A stretch of 64,000 nucleotides of DNA, taken from assembly GCF_014904695.1 (NCBI RefSeq), contig NZ_JACXXN010000029.1, positions 1 to 64,000 of the forward strand. Reading direction: 5' to 3'. The notes under the pieces were generated by a model. The model was not told the origin of the DNA. It was given only the letters and a program-made list of their open reading frames with translations, and searched no databases. The first letter of the stretch is position 1; each line of letters starts with the position of its first letter. A program made the position numbers and the translations under genes. Origin of the DNA: Nostoc sp. MG11 (GTDB lineage Bacteria > Cyanobacteriota > Cyanobacteriia > Cyanobacteriales > Nostocaceae). Below are positions 8,884 through 18,387 of this stretch, piece by piece.

Positions 8884-8920
8884 GAGCGATGGTCTAACCG
8901 CCCGGGTTAGACCATCGCTC
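8884..8920 (-). terminator. Hairpin downstream of the GNAT gene
   Basis: A perfect 16-bp stem (GAGCGATGGTCTAACC / GGTTAGACCATCGCTC) closes a 5-nt loop. It lies 83 bp past the stop of the minus-strand GNAT gene and would end that transcript. Confidence 0.65.
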
Positions 8921-9002
8921 TGAGATCCATCTATCTTTGACAACATATTTAGAGTTTAATAAATTCCAATTAAATGAATCCACTTTCCTGAATCCTGTTT
9001 TT

Positions 9003-9506
9003 TTAGTGAGAGTGCGATCGCGCATTTAATGGATAAATAAAGTTAGCAACTGTTTCACGTTCGACCCAACCCTGTTTACGGTAAAATTCCCGTTGATAGG
9101 ATTCTCGCTCTTTGTGATTCAGCAGCATGGGTACTGAACATTCTCGGATTTTTGCCTCTGATATGACGGTTGCTAACAGAGTTTTGCCAATACCTTGACC
9201 ACGATCAGCTTTTTGGATGAATAACTCAGAAATATAACCTTGGAGTTTGGGGAGAAACGGACAAGGTAGCCAATGAACTGCAACATATCCTATTACATCA
9301 TTTTCAGCATTTTCAGCCACATAAATAGAGTGGCTATCATTTTGATGACACTGAGTAATGTGCTGCTGAATTTGGGCGACAGTTGTTTCCTGAAACGTTG
9401 AATTCACCCATACAAACCAACCTAATTCTCTAATAATTTTAAAAAGCCCTTGTGCATCTGATTCTTTTGCTTTTCTAATTTTGGGATGTAACATAGCCGT
9501 GAACAA
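9003..9506 (-). CDS. GNAT-family N-acetyltransferase
   Basis: The 167-residue protein has the GNAT fold signature: the acetyl-CoA loop KADRGQGIGKTLLA (near residue 95) and a C-terminal FYRKQGW. The substrate is unknown; such proteins acetylate small amines or protein N-termini. It overlaps the upstream HAD gene by 32 bp in the same direction, so translation is probably coupled. Codon 5 is a second ATG and could be the true start, which would reduce the overlap. A HAD plus GNAT pairing recurs twice more in this window. Confidence 0.8.
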   Translation of the reverse strand: MFTAMLHPKIRKAKESDAQGLFKIIRELGWFVWVNSTFQETTVAQIQQHITQCHQNDSHSIYVAENAENDVIGYVAVHWLPCPFLPKLQGYISELFIQKADRGQGIGKTLLATVISEAKIRECSVPMLLNHKERESYQREFYRKQGWVERETVANFIYPLNARSHSH

Positions 9507-10146
9507 TTAATCTGGGAATATCATCTGGAGAATGGGCAATCAAGTCAGCACCATGAGTTTTTAACTCCTCCTCAGTTCCGTAGCCGTAAGTGACACCAAT
9601 TGCAGTCACATCATTGTGCTTGGCTCCAATCATATCGTGAGAGCGATCGCCTACCATAACCACATGAGAAGGTGAAAGCTGTTCTGTAACTAAGATGTGA
9701 TAAATTAAGTCAGCTTTTACACTCCGCGTGCCGTCAAGTTTACTCCCGTAAACTCCATTGAAAAGCGACGACAAGCCAAAATGTTCGATAATCTGTCTAG
9801 CATAAATATGTGGTTTAGAAGTTGCAACAAAAGTTTTATAACCAGCAAAACGAATAGCGTCTAAGGTTTCTGAAATCTGGGGATAAAGGGAGTTTTCAAA
9901 TAATCCTATCGTGGCAAAGCGGCTACGATAAAGTGAAATAGCTTGTTCTAAAACTGTGTCATCTAAAGTTTTCAGTAGCAGCGAAAAACTGTCTTTGATT
10001 GGAGGGCCAATACACCAATGTAATTCATTAGCATCGGGTGGTCTATAACCGAGTTCAGATAAAGCAAACTGAATACACCGAGTAATACCAGGTTTGGGAT
10101 CTGTCAAAGTCCCATCTAAATCAAACAGAATAGCGGAGGCAGACAT
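9475..10146 (-). CDS. HAD-family phosphatase (Gph/YjjG-like)
   Basis: The 223-residue protein carries all four HAD motifs: FDLDGTLTD (I), VATSK (II), the lysine in SVKADLI (III) and VMVGDRSHDMIGA (IV). The helical cap between motifs I and II makes it a C1-type HAD, as in phosphoglycolate phosphatase or 5'-nucleotidases. The substrate cannot be read from the sequence. It heads a two-gene unit with the GNAT gene, and its upstream side holds TAATTCG-type tandem repeats. Confidence 0.85.
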   Translation of the reverse strand: MSASAILFDLDGTLTDPKPGITRCIQFALSELGYRPPDANELHWCIGPPIKDSFSLLLKTLDDTVLEQAISLYRSRFATIGLFENSLYPQISETLDAIRFAGYKTFVATSKPHIYARQIIEHFGLSSLFNGVYGSKLDGTRSVKADLIYHILVTEQLSPSHVVMVGDRSHDMIGAKHNDVTAIGVTYGYGTEEELKTHGADLIAHSPDDIPRLIVHGYVTSQN

Positions 10147-10180
10147 AATTCGTAATCCGTAATTCGTAATTATTATTATT
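10147..10180. repeat. TAATTCG-type tandem repeats
   Basis: AATTCGTAATCCGTAATTCG is an imperfect heptanucleotide array between the HAD and adenosine-deaminase-like genes, followed by ATT triplets. It is typical of Nostocales intergenic DNA. Confidence 0.6.
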
Positions 10181-10233
10181 CCAAGAGCAAATAACTCGTA
10201 ATTGAAATCTTAACTACGAATTACTAATTATCT

Positions 10234-11271
10234 TTAGGAATCTGCTGAATCAGCATTACCCCATTGGCTCAACTCGGTTAGGAGTTCGTTTCGTCGCTCC
10301 CGTGATGTAAATGCTACCTTGATGGCATTACGAGTTATGCCAAGCAATTCAGTAGCAGAAAAACCGAGGGCATGGGCTACTGTATACTCTCGCCCAATGG
10401 TAGTACAGATTTGGACAGGATCATCTGTACAAAGAGCGATCGCAATACCAGACTCCACAAGCTGCCGAACCGGATGCTCTGTATAAGAAGCGACGGCTCC
10501 CAGGACAACGTTACAACTAAGGGAACACTCAACGGTAACGCCGCTCGTTGCCAGCAGTTCTAACAACTGCGGGTCACGAACAGCCTGTGTTGCGTGACCG
10601 ATCCGGGTCAATCCTGGGACGCGCAGAGCAGCAGCAATATTGGCAGTGGAGAATTCGCCTGCGTGCGCGGTAATACCTAGCCCCACCGCAGCAGCCTGCT
10701 CTGCGATGTGATAAGCAGTTGTCCAATCCGCCTCAGTGTCATACGGTTCGTACAGGAAATCTATACCGCCTAGCCCCTCATCTGCTGCCTGAATACAAGC
10801 TTGTAAAAGTAGCTCAAGGCGATCGCGATCAAACCGTCCTAGTAGGAAAGTGAAAATTGCTTCAGCGCGGATCTGCGGATATCTCGTTTGAACACGACGC
10901 TCGGCTTCTCGAAACAATCCCATAAAGTCTGGTCTTAGTACCGCCTCGTTACCAAAACGAACTTCTACCAAAACGGCTCCGTCTGCTGCCGCTTCGTCTA
11001 GCAAATCCTCAATCCGTGCGATGAAGTTTTCTGGTTCGGCATCGACATCTCGCGCTACGGGGAAAATGCTAGCCAGGTATCGGAGGCGCTGCATTCCAGG
11101 CGGTGTTTCAGTCATCAGTTGTTCTGCTAAACCCCGCCAATTATAGGATGTCCGCCCCTCGCGCCGCGCCAATACCCGGTCAAGGCGCTGCGACCACTCC
11201 TGATGGATGTGTAAGTCTGCCTTGGGAAGTGCAGCAATAACTGGATTCGGCTCTATTTCAGCAAGCGGCAT
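10234..11271 (-). CDS. Adenosine-deaminase-superfamily hydrolase
   Basis: The 345-residue protein belongs to the metal-dependent amidohydrolases of the adenosine/AMP deaminase type. PKADLHIHQEW gives the HxH zinc ligands, ITAHAGE the third histidine and catalytic glutamate, RIGHA the next histidine and CTDDP the final aspartate pair. The usual LDG/LEG after HxH is replaced by EWS, so adenosine may not be the substrate. I start at ATG 11271 (a GTG start at 11289 is possible; GGAG precedes either poorly). The gene is visibly more GC-rich than its neighbours, which suggests a different origin. It lies downstream of the oxygenase and GST genes on the same strand. Confidence 0.8.
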   Translation of the reverse strand: MPLAEIEPNPVIAALPKADLHIHQEWSQRLDRVLARREGRTSYNWRGLAEQLMTETPPGMQRLRYLASIFPVARDVDAEPENFIARIEDLLDEAAADGAVLVEVRFGNEAVLRPDFMGLFREAERRVQTRYPQIRAEAIFTFLLGRFDRDRLELLLQACIQAADEGLGGIDFLYEPYDTEADWTTAYHIAEQAAAVGLGITAHAGEFSTANIAAALRVPGLTRIGHATQAVRDPQLLELLATSGVTVECSLSCNVVLGAVASYTEHPVRQLVESGIAIALCTDDPVQICTTIGREYTVAHALGFSATELLGITRNAIKVAFTSRERRNELLTELSQWGNADSADS

Positions 11272-11346
11272 AATGAATGCAGTCTCCACCTAACGCACCC
11301 AGTCTTAATTATTTCTTTTATTTTTACGCGAGTCCCTATTACGCAG

Positions 11347-11433
11347 TCACTGCCTCACGTCAGAAGAATCTCCCTTAATAGCCTGACTCTGCTTACCATC
11401 AATACCTACAGGAATATCACCCACAAGCGTAAC
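11347..11433 (-). pseudogene. tauD-like gene remnant (C-terminal 28 codons)
   Basis: The minus strand reads VTLVGDIPVGIDGKQSQAIK followed by GDSSDVRQ and a stop. It matches the TauD-like protein at 7560 in its TITGDVPVGVDGFRSQVIQG segment. No upstream part survives; the frame has a stop just before it and abuts the end of the CmcJ-like gene. It shows that a second tauD once lay here. Confidence 0.6.
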
Positions 11434-11452
11434 TCAGAGAAGTTTTTGCGAT

Positions 11453-12319
11453 CTATGCGGGGTAAAAGACGAATGTTCGTAGTTCGATGCTTTCTCGTGG
11501 GGGAGCGTTGGCTGGGCTGGTGGGGTCTTCAAAGGCTGTATGGCCGGCAAAACGCGCATATCCGTCTTCTGCGGAGTCAAAGCATTTAATAAATAGTGCT
11601 TCGTCTCTGTGCATTTGCGGGAAGTAGAACCATTTATGGTTGGCATTATACGTGATTCCGTATGTTTCACCGACGCGATCACGGTACACTAAATCACCAG
11701 CCACAATGTCTGTAGGTGCGATACTTTGTGCGTCACACACTGCTAAGGGTGACTCTTGAATTGGTTGTGCGATCGCTCGCCAAACATTGATGATCGCAAA
11801 TCGTTGTTTTAGTAGCGCATCAATGTTATCTATACCTCGCGCTGCGAGTTCCAAATGGGCGCGAGTATAGCCGGATTTGGCGGTGAAGTCGTTGTGTACG
11901 CGCAAGGCAGGTTCCTTAATATTATTCTTACCTGGCTTTGACTGGCTGGCATTACGCAGGGTGTGATCGAATATCACTACCTTTGTTGCACCTGTTACTT
12001 CTTTTAACAATTGCTCGGCTTCTGGATAGTAGACGCGGCGTACTTCGTCTTCATCGTAAAAGTTGCGGACATTAGTATTATGTCCAGTAAAGGTGAATCC
12101 TTCTCGATCTAATGAGGTATTCTCTGAGATAGAACGAGCATTGTAAATTGGCAGTTTGTGTGTCTGATAAGTTGCATTCGTGCGGGGAATCCCTGGCGGT
12201 GGTTCGTAAGTATAGTTAATAGGTTTTTCTGCCATTGGAACCAGGTAGCTGAGGTTAGCCTCTACGTATGGCAGTTCTTGGGAAATTGGTCTATCTAGAA
12301 CTTGGTTATTTAAGCTCAT
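11453..12319 (-). CDS. CmcJ/NvfI-family putative 2-oxoglutarate oxygenase
   Basis: The 288-residue protein resembles the CmcJ/NvfI (GA4-desaturase-like) family. Diagnostic stretches are VVIFDHTLRN, RVHNDFT (the likely H-x-D metal ligands), INVWRAI, CDAQSI and a late EALFIKCFDS with the distal region around FAGHTAFEDP. Family members are non-haem iron enzymes, or inactive partners, in secondary metabolism (CmcJ acts in cephamycin 7-methoxylation). It lies between a tauD remnant and a GST gene, in the sulfur island; a role in opening a sulfur-containing organic compound is possible but unproven. Confidence 0.75.
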   Translation of the reverse strand: MSLNNQVLDRPISQELPYVEANLSYLVPMAEKPINYTYEPPPGIPRTNATYQTHKLPIYNARSISENTSLDREGFTFTGHNTNVRNFYDEDEVRRVYYPEAEQLLKEVTGATKVVIFDHTLRNASQSKPGKNNIKEPALRVHNDFTAKSGYTRAHLELAARGIDNIDALLKQRFAIINVWRAIAQPIQESPLAVCDAQSIAPTDIVAGDLVYRDRVGETYGITYNANHKWFYFPQMHRDEALFIKCFDSAEDGYARFAGHTAFEDPTSPANAPPRESIELRTFVFYPA

Positions 12320-12403
12320 AGGTCATCCCATTTTGGATTTTGGTTAATTTTTGGTCAATATTCAACAGTTAAGGATTCACTCTCATCACCACGCCTGTGT
12401 GTC

Positions 12404-13075
12404 CTATTTTTGTGCTGCACCAACGGGAACAGGTTCACCGAGAACTTTGGCAAATCTTTGCAAATAGAAGTCCACAGGGTTTGCTACTGTTTGAATTGAG
12501 GAGCGATGGCTTAAGCTGTTCCACCATGTCTGCAAACGAGGTGTTTCTGCTGGTAATGTGAACTTATGGAAGTGTTCTAAGAGTGGTAAACGTTCAAACC
12601 AAGGATAGAAGCTGATATCAACAAGGCTAAACTGATCTCCTAACAAGTAATTACCTTTGCCTAATCCTTCTTGTTCAATATATAGAAGTGCTTCCGTGAA
12701 CTCTCTTCGTCCTTGTTCTTGTTCTTGGCTATTTTTACCGCGCAGCAATTTATTAAAAGCTGGGACAAGGCGAGTATTGGCGTAGTCTATCCAGATGCGA
12801 GCGAGCGCTTTAGCTGCGGGATCGCGGGGTAACAAAGGTGGCTTTGGGAAGACTTCATCTAGATATTCATTGATGATGGCAGACTCGTAAATTTCAACAT
12901 CCCCATGTTTGATAGCTGGGACTTTGCCATAGTGGGAAATCTGTGTGTACCCATCTGGTTTGTTCTGTAAGTCAATTTCTACCGGGGTGAAGTCAATACC
13001 TTTTTCCAGTAAGACTACACGAGTCCGTTGAGAGAAAGTAGAGGCTTTGGCGAAGTACAGTTGTATGTTGCTCAT
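12404..13075 (-). CDS. Glutathione S-transferase family protein
   Basis: The 223-residue protein has an N-terminal thioredoxin-like domain (residues 1-80; [35 protein letters not shown] for glutathione binding) and an all-helical C-terminal domain (ending ...[13 protein letters not shown]). STFSQR offers Ser as the likely thiolate-stabilising residue. The arrangement resembles bacterial beta/zeta- or SspA-like GSTs. In this setting it may conjugate or dehalogenate an electrophile, or release sulfur from a thioether. It is probably co-transcribed with the CmcJ-like gene 84 bp downstream. The shared 26-bp motif lies 148 bp upstream. Confidence 0.85.
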   Translation of the reverse strand: MSNIQLYFAKASTFSQRTRVVLLEKGIDFTPVEIDLQNKPDGYTQISHYGKVPAIKHGDVEIYESAIINEYLDEVFPKPPLLPRDPAAKALARIWIDYANTRLVPAFNKLLRGKNSQEQEQGRREFTEALLYIEQEGLGKGNYLLGDQFSLVDISFYPWFERLPLLEHFHKFTLPAETPRLQTWWNSLSHRSSIQTVANPVDFYLQRFAKVLGEPVPVGAAQK

Positions 13076-13222
13076 GAAATCTTTTCCTTGTAATCATCGT
13101 GGATGCAGACTATTTGAGATTGCACAACTCCAACTAAAGCAATAAGACAAAAGCCAGATGTGTTGATTAGTGCAGTTAAATAATTGACTGGCAGATATCT
13201 ATGTCAGTTAGATGATATATTA

Positions 13223-13248
13223 CAGTTTATCGGTCGATTTAACGTAGT
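13223..13248 (-). promoter_or_regulatory. Shared island motif, GST copy
   Basis: This is the second copy of the 26-bp sequence (plus strand CAGTTTATCGGTCGATTT then AACGTAGT). It is AT-flanked and lies between the GST gene (minus) and the racemase pseudogene (plus), so it could act on either. Confidence 0.45.
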
Positions 13249-13352
13249 TTATATATCATACAGTCTTACTGAAAATATGTATACCTAATTATTAGTGTAA
13301 CTAAATAAATATTTAGACATAATCAGGCTTGTCAAAAAGAGGTATTAATTAT

Positions 13353-14102
13353 ATGTACTCGAAAGCTGACTCTAATAGGTAGATCCGTCTTGGCTTGCTA
13401 GTACCCGCAGGCAACACTACCTTTGAGCCTGACTTTAACTCTGTTTTTTCCAGTCAAGTCAGTATTCATAGCCATCGCGTGATTGCTCAACGCTCACACG
13501 CTTATGAGAGCTATGAATCAATGAATGACATCAATGAAGAAGCTGTTAAGGAAGTAGAAAAATTAGCTAGAGCCGGGGTACATTTTGGGGCATACGGTTT
13601 CACAACAGCAACATTTTACCGAGGGCGAGTTTTTGCCGAACAATTAGAGCAACGTTTGACGCAGGCGCTAGGAGTACCTGTTGTTGTGCCTGCTCTGGCT
13701 CTATTAGAAGCCTTGGCATATCTAAAGATTAAGAAAATTTCTGTAGTCACTCCTTATCCAGAATGGAATAACCAAACGCTAAAAACTTTTTTGAGTGAAG
13801 CACCTTTTGAAATAGTGGGGCTTAAAGGTGACGAACGCTCAAAAGAATTAGCAAAAAAGAATTACCTTTGGCATCAGTTACCCAATGAAGCCGCAACTTT
13901 TATCAAAGAGGTATCTCACAAAGGTGCAGATGCTATTGTGTTGCCCTATACGGCATGAAGAACATTTGAGGTGATTGAGGAATTAGAGGATGATTTGAAT
14001 ATTCCTGTAGTCACAGCAAACCAAGCCACAATATGGAGTTTAGCAAGGCGTGCTTCTATTGAATCTGCACTTTGTCCAAGAGGAAAACTGTTTGCTATTT
14101 AG
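13353..14102 (+). pseudogene. Asp/Glu racemase-superfamily (maleate isomerase-like) pseudogene
   Basis: One continuous frame of 250 codons, from ATG 13353 (AGAGG site upstream), encodes an arylmalonate decarboxylase/maleate isomerase/Asp-Glu racemase-type protein. It is broken by TAG at codon 10 (13380) and by TGA at 13957-13959. The TGA sits where relatives have Trp (T-A-W-R-T-F-E). Both catalytic cysteines of the superfamily are also replaced: AYGFTTATFYRG has Phe and VLPYTA has Tyr. The core LLVPAGNTTFEPDF and the tail VVTANQATIWSLARR are otherwise well kept. A shorter product could start at TTG 13395, but it would lack both nucleophiles. Confidence 0.8.
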
Positions 14103-14146
14103 TCACAGAGGTTTTCATAGATTAAATCTTAAAAAGAGGAAAATTC

Positions 14147-14431
14147 ATGTCAGACAAGTCCAATTTACAAAACCTGCTTTTAGATGAGGTACTAGCTCAT
14201 TATGATGGTAGTTCGAAACCTGCACCTAATTTATTTTTATATGCAGCTGAAAACTTGGAAGTTAACGCTCAATTTTGTACTGTTGTGGAAGATAGTATTT
14301 TGGGTGTACGTGCAGGTATTACTGCTGGCATGAAAGTTTTAGGTTACAGCAGTCAAAGTGAAGCTATTGAACTCGAAGAATGTGGAGCGTGTGTTTTTCA
14401 CTTTATGTATCAACTGTCTGATCTACTTTAA
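14147..14431 (+). pseudogene. HAD hydrolase, C-terminal half only
   Basis: The 94-codon frame contains SSKPAPNLFLYAAENL (HAD motif III lysine) and CTVVEDSILGVRAGITAGMK (motif IV), as in beta-phosphoglucomutase-like HAD proteins. The nucleophile motif DxDGT and the cap are absent, so it cannot act as a phosphatase alone. It has its own ATG with an AGAGGA site. The sequence just before it (AGATTAAATCTTAAAAA) is repeated before the next gene at about 14452, so a local duplication probably made the truncation. Confidence 0.7.
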
Positions 14432-14541
14432 TTTATATTCAGTATTTTTCAGAGATTAAATCTTAAAAATATGAGCTTTATGTCAGAAGATTTTCGGTTT
14501 ATAAAACTGCATTTTACAATGTCTAGATAACTCAAATATAT

Positions 14542-15408
14542 ATGAATAACACAATCTATATTTCAGATTTAGATGGTACTCTGCTCACTAACAAAGCAGT
14601 TCTATCAGAATTTACTAAAGGCAAGTTGCAGGAACTATTGGAGGGCGGACTGCTATTTACAGTCGCTAGTGCGCGTAGTGTGTTTTCTATGAGGACAGCC
14701 TTGCATGGTTTAAAACTGCCTCTGCCAATTATAGAATTCAATGGAGCTTTTATTTCTGATTTAGTTTCTGGTCGTCACGAGATTATCAACAGCATTGAGC
14801 CAGAGATAATTGATGATATATACCAGCTAATTTGCAACTTTAAATGTATTCCTTTTATTTCAAGCTTTAATGGTTTAGAAGATTGCTGTTATTACAACGA
14901 GATTATCAATGAAGGAATGCAGTGGTATCTTGATGATCGATTATTTCATCAAGATAAAAGATTGCGATCGCTATTTGAATTGACCGATTCATTCCGCGAC
15001 CAAATCGTTTGTATTACCATTATTAACCAGACTGATATTCTCTCTGAATTAGAAATCGCTATCCATGAAAGATATGGTGATAGAATAGAAACCTATCATT
15101 TTGAAAATAGTTATTCTCCTGGCTGGTACTGGCTAACAATTTATAGTCATAAAGCAACTAAAGCTCAAGCAATCGTTACTCTACAAAAAACCTATGGATT
15201 GAGTAGCAAGAAGTTGATTGTATTTGGGGATCATAACAATGATATTGAAATGTTTCGCATAGCTGATTGTGCAATCGCTGTTGCCAATGCAACTGTAGAA
15301 TTAAAACGCTACGCAACCCATGTAATTTATTCCAATCAAGCGGATAGTGTAGTGCGATATATCTCTCAGGGTTGGAGTCAACAGAATACTCTGCCTAAGT
15401 TAGTGTAG
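14542..15408 (+). CDS. HAD-IIB (Cof-type) phosphatase
   Basis: The 288-residue protein has ISDLDGTLLT at the N-terminus, TVASARS as motif II, a large alpha/beta cap in the middle (C2 type) and VFGDHNNDIEMF as motif IV, preceded by SHKATKAQA for motif III. Cof-type enzymes dephosphorylate sugar phosphates, PLP or flavin-pathway intermediates. It is followed by a methyltransferase and a GNAT gene on the same strand (gaps of 63 and 15 bp), so the three form a likely operon. The DNA is AT-rich compared with the sulfatase region. Confidence 0.85.
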   Translation: MNNTIYISDLDGTLLTNKAVLSEFTKGKLQELLEGGLLFTVASARSVFSMRTALHGLKLPLPIIEFNGAFISDLVSGRHEIINSIEPEIIDDIYQLICNFKCIPFISSFNGLEDCCYYNEIINEGMQWYLDDRLFHQDKRLRSLFELTDSFRDQIVCITIINQTDILSELEIAIHERYGDRIETYHFENSYSPGWYWLTIYSHKATKAQAIVTLQKTYGLSSKKLIVFGDHNNDIEMFRIADCAIAVANATVELKRYATHVIYSNQADSVVRYISQGWSQQNTLPKLV

Positions 15409-15471
15409 ATTGCTTGGTTGCGTTTAAATTTAAACCTTCATTCTTTTCAGTCTTCCACATCCATCTGAGAT

Positions 15472-16272
15472 ATGAAAAAGTCCAACTACTATGACTATAT
15501 TGCCCAAATCTATGACCAAACACGCTGGCTAACAGAATCAGTCGCAGAGGAAGTCGCCGACTTTATTCTTAAGCTGACTTGTGCCACGCCTGAAACCTCT
15601 TTTTTAGAACCAGGTGTTGGCACAGGGTTAAATGTTATTCCTCTTGTCAAACGGGGTTATTCTGTGACAGGAATTGATGCTTCTCAAGAAATGCTCGATC
15701 AGTTCCGTCAAAAATTAAATGTCACTCCTTCTAATCTGAAACTGATTCACGGCGATGCTTCACAATTAACTTTTCCAAACAACAGTTTTGATGTTGTTTT
15801 GACTGTCCACATGATCCATACTGTCTCTGATTGGAGAGTATTTTTAGACAACATTGATCGAGTACTGAAGTTTAGAGGCTTTTATCTCAATTGTCAGTGG
15901 ATTACCCCACCAGCCAGACGAGAATTTGAAAGATATTTTCGAGATATACTATCTAAGTATGAAGGAACAAAGCAAAAGTCGCCCAGCATTAATATAGCAA
16001 CAAACAAGATAGATGTAGAAGGATATTTACAGCAAAAAGGTTACGTTTCAAATTACTTCGTAGCTAAGGAATGGAGAGTTAGCAATACAGTTGAAGAGCT
16101 ACTAAGTTTTTTCAAAGCACGAGCATACGGTTTATGTTGGCGAGTATCAGATGATATATTTCATCAAGTAATAAATGAATTTGAAGAACTTTGTGTCAAT
16201 CATTATGGCTCTTTAAAAACTAATCTATCCTCTGAGGCTAAGTTTGAAATATGGGTTTACAAAGCAATTTAA
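15472..16272 (+). CDS. Class I SAM-dependent methyltransferase
   Basis: The 266-residue protein has the methyltransferase motif I FLEPGVGTGLNVIPL (near residue 45), the acidic motif II GIDASQEMLDQF and a later NNSFDVVLTVHMIHTVSDW. It is a Methyltransf_11-like small-molecule enzyme with no visible substrate domain. It belongs to the HAD-methyltransferase-GNAT unit; an analogous trio lies at 29347-31384. A role in modifying a toxic small molecule is possible but unproven. Confidence 0.85.
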   Translation: MKKSNYYDYIAQIYDQTRWLTESVAEEVADFILKLTCATPETSFLEPGVGTGLNVIPLVKRGYSVTGIDASQEMLDQFRQKLNVTPSNLKLIHGDASQLTFPNNSFDVVLTVHMIHTVSDWRVFLDNIDRVLKFRGFYLNCQWITPPARREFERYFRDILSKYEGTKQKSPSINIATNKIDVEGYLQQKGYVSNYFVAKEWRVSNTVEELLSFFKARAYGLCWRVSDDIFHQVINEFEELCVNHYGSLKTNLSSEAKFEIWVYKAI

Positions 16273-16287
16273 AACCTGGCATAAATT

Positions 16288-16743
16288 ATGGATATTTCAA
16301 TACGCAGCGTTAAGCAAGATGAATTATCAGCACTGCTAAACCTGTACAAACATCTGAATCCAATGGATGCTCCCTTACCTGACGCATCAACTCTTGAGAA
16401 AATATGGAACGAAATATTGAGCGATCGCAAGATTAATTGCTTTGTAGCAGACTGGGAGGGAAACTTAATTGCCTCTTGTATTTTGGTGATTGTCCCTAAT
16501 CTGACGCGAGGCGCTCGTCCCTATGGACTAATTGAGAATGTAATTACTCATCCCGATTATCGTCGCCAAGGTGTAGGAAAGTGCCTGATACATCATGCTT
16601 TACAATCTGCATGGAGTCATAATTGTTACAAAGTAATGCTCCTAAGTGGAAGGCAAACCAAGGAAGTACTCCAGTTTTACGAAAAAACTGGGTTTAAGAG
16701 GGGTATCAAAACTGGTTTTGTGGCTACACCAATATCTGACTGA
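16288..16743 (+). CDS. GNAT-family N-acetyltransferase
   Basis: The 151-residue protein shows the acetyl-CoA loop DYRRQGVGKCLIHHA (near residue 92) and ends with a typical FYEKTGFKRG. The middle reads GLIENVITHPDYRR, as in many aminoglycoside- or small-amine-acetylating GNATs. It starts 15 bp after the methyltransferase stop and is the last gene of the AT-rich unit. Confidence 0.85.
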   Translation: MDISIRSVKQDELSALLNLYKHLNPMDAPLPDASTLEKIWNEILSDRKINCFVADWEGNLIASCILVIVPNLTRGARPYGLIENVITHPDYRRQGVGKCLIHHALQSAWSHNCYKVMLLSGRQTKEVLQFYEKTGFKRGIKTGFVATPISD

Positions 16744-17291
16744 GGTGATGTTAAGCTTTTTCGTAGCTAAATATATATAGTGCTTGACTTATGTTTTCAC
16801 AAGCTGTAATTTATCAATATTCGATAAACATCGGTAAGTCAATCTGTTTTTAGTATTTTATGAAATTCCAAATAAAAAAATAGCTCAAAAACTCTCTCTT
16901 TCTCATTTTTCTGTGCGGCAGTCGCTCATGGGGGAAACTACGCCAGATGCTCCACTTGGGGAGACCCCAAGACCACGCTGCCTTGCCTCTGTGGTAGCCT
17001 GTGACGAGACGCTCCGCAAATGCGTCTACGTTTATTTTGGTAATTTATTTCTTAGAAGTCCTTTAACAGGAATAAAGATATTTATTGTAAATTAGCCTGA
17101 GTTTAGAGTTAACAGTTTCTTTAGTATCAAAGATTGAAAATTTTCTTAAAACTTATTGTTATAAAATACAGATTTTTCGACAAAAAATAATGTAATGCAA
17201 GAAATAGATTACCGAAAAATACACCGAAAGGGGGGATTGTTCATCTAAAATCCAAAATGATATAAATCTGAATAAAAGTTAAATCTTATTG
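16744..17291. other. Intergenic region with dispersed repeat
   Basis: The first and last parts are AT-rich without a gene. At 16920-17030 there is a GC-rich interspersed repeat with the hairpin CTTGGGGAGACCCCAAG (16955-16971) and CTCTGTGGTAGCCTGTGACG. A 60-codon plus-strand frame over it has repeat composition and is not supported. The last 60 bp should carry the promoter of the formylglycine-generating enzyme gene. Confidence 0.5.
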
Positions 17292-18374
17292 ATGAACTAC
17301 AGGCATTCAATTAGAAGTAGCAAAATTGAGAATATTAGAGATGGAAAAAAACCTTACTTTCTCACACTAATATTCATTGCGGGAATAGCGATCGCACTCT
17401 TATTCATCAATACAACCGCATTAGCAGCCACAGTCAATCCCTGTCCCCAAGGGATGGCGATGATTTCAGGAGGAACGTTCAAAATGGGGTCTGATAATTC
17501 CAGTTTTGTAGAAGAGCGATCGCCTGGAGATGTAACGGTGACTAACTTCTGTATTGATAAATATGAGGTAACAAACGCACAATTTGATGAATTTGTCAAA
17601 GCCACAGGATATGTGACAGTTGCAGAGCGTCCCTTATCTCAAGAACAGTTTCCCGATTTACCCGATGAGCAGCGATTACCGGGTTCCTTAGTGTTTGAGA
17701 TGGCAAAACCAGGTGTCAAGCAAGTTTCCTTTCTGAGTTGGTGGCATTGGACTACTGGCGCGAATTGGCAACATCCATTTGGGCCAGACAGTGCGATCGC
17801 TAGCAAATCCAACTACCCAGTTGTTCACATAGCTTACGAAGATGCTCTAGCCTACGCCAAATGGTTAGGAAAATCCCTACCTACCGAAGCGCAATGGGAA
17901 TACGCCGCCCGTGGTGGCTTGGATAGTGCAACATACACTTGGGGCAATGAATATTCTGAACATAGAGCCAACACTTGGCAAGGAATTTTTCCCTTTTTCA
18001 ACACCAAAGCCGATGGTCACTTGGGCATTGCTCCCGTCGGTTCTTTTGCACCCAATGGTTATGGACTCTATGACATGACCGGCAATGTTTGGGAATGGAC
18101 TACTGATTTCTTTCAAGTCGGACGCGATCGCAAATCCTATCAAATTAATCCTATTGCCTTAAATCAACGCTTTGATCCCAACAAGCCCGATGAATCAGAA
18201 CTACACGTAATCAAGGGGGGATCGTATCTCTGCGCTCCTAATTACTGTAGCCGCTTCCGTCCGGCGGCGCGAGAGTCAGAATCACCCGATACAGGAACTA
18301 CTCATATCGGGTTTCGGTTAGTTAAAAATTTGCCCTCCAGCACACTACTTATAAATCCAAAATCCAAAATCTAA
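17292..18374 (+). CDS. Formylglycine-generating enzyme (sulfatase-activating)
   Basis: The protein (360 residues from ATG 17292) has an N-terminal membrane or signal segment ([20 protein letters not shown]) and a full FGE-sulfatase/SUMF1 domain. [25 protein letters not shown] and [14 protein letters not shown] are typical. The copper-binding cysteine pair is present in [19 protein letters not shown]. The enzyme oxidises the active-site cysteine of type I sulfatases to formylglycine. The arylsulfatase gene starts 13 bp downstream, which makes it the obvious client. The last residues (INPKSKI) arise from a tandem repeat that has run into the gene end. Confidence 0.92.
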   Translation: MNYRHSIRSSKIENIRDGKKPYFLTLIFIAGIAIALLFINTTALAATVNPCPQGMAMISGGTFKMGSDNSSFVEERSPGDVTVTNFCIDKYEVTNAQFDEFVKATGYVTVAERPLSQEQFPDLPDEQRLPGSLVFEMAKPGVKQVSFLSWWHWTTGANWQHPFGPDSAIASKSNYPVVHIAYEDALAYAKWLGKSLPTEAQWEYAARGGLDSATYTWGNEYSEHRANTWQGIFPFFNTKADGHLGIAPVGSFAPNGYGLYDMTGNVWEWTTDFFQVGRDRKSYQINPIALNQRFDPNKPDESELHVIKGGSYLCAPNYCSRFRPAARESESPDTGTTHIGFRLVKNLPSSTLLINPKSKI

Positions 18375-18383
18375 AATCCAAAA
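18353..18383. repeat. CCAAAAT-type tandem repeats
   Basis: AAATCCAAAATCCAAAATC and its variants form a heptanucleotide array over the stop codon of the FGE gene and the gap to the sulfatase gene. Confidence 0.75.
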
Positions 18384-18387
18384 CTGT

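Noticed and set aside
16913-17095. 60-codon open frame
   Set aside because: It overlaps a common interspersed repeat with a hairpin; no homology or ribosome binding site.
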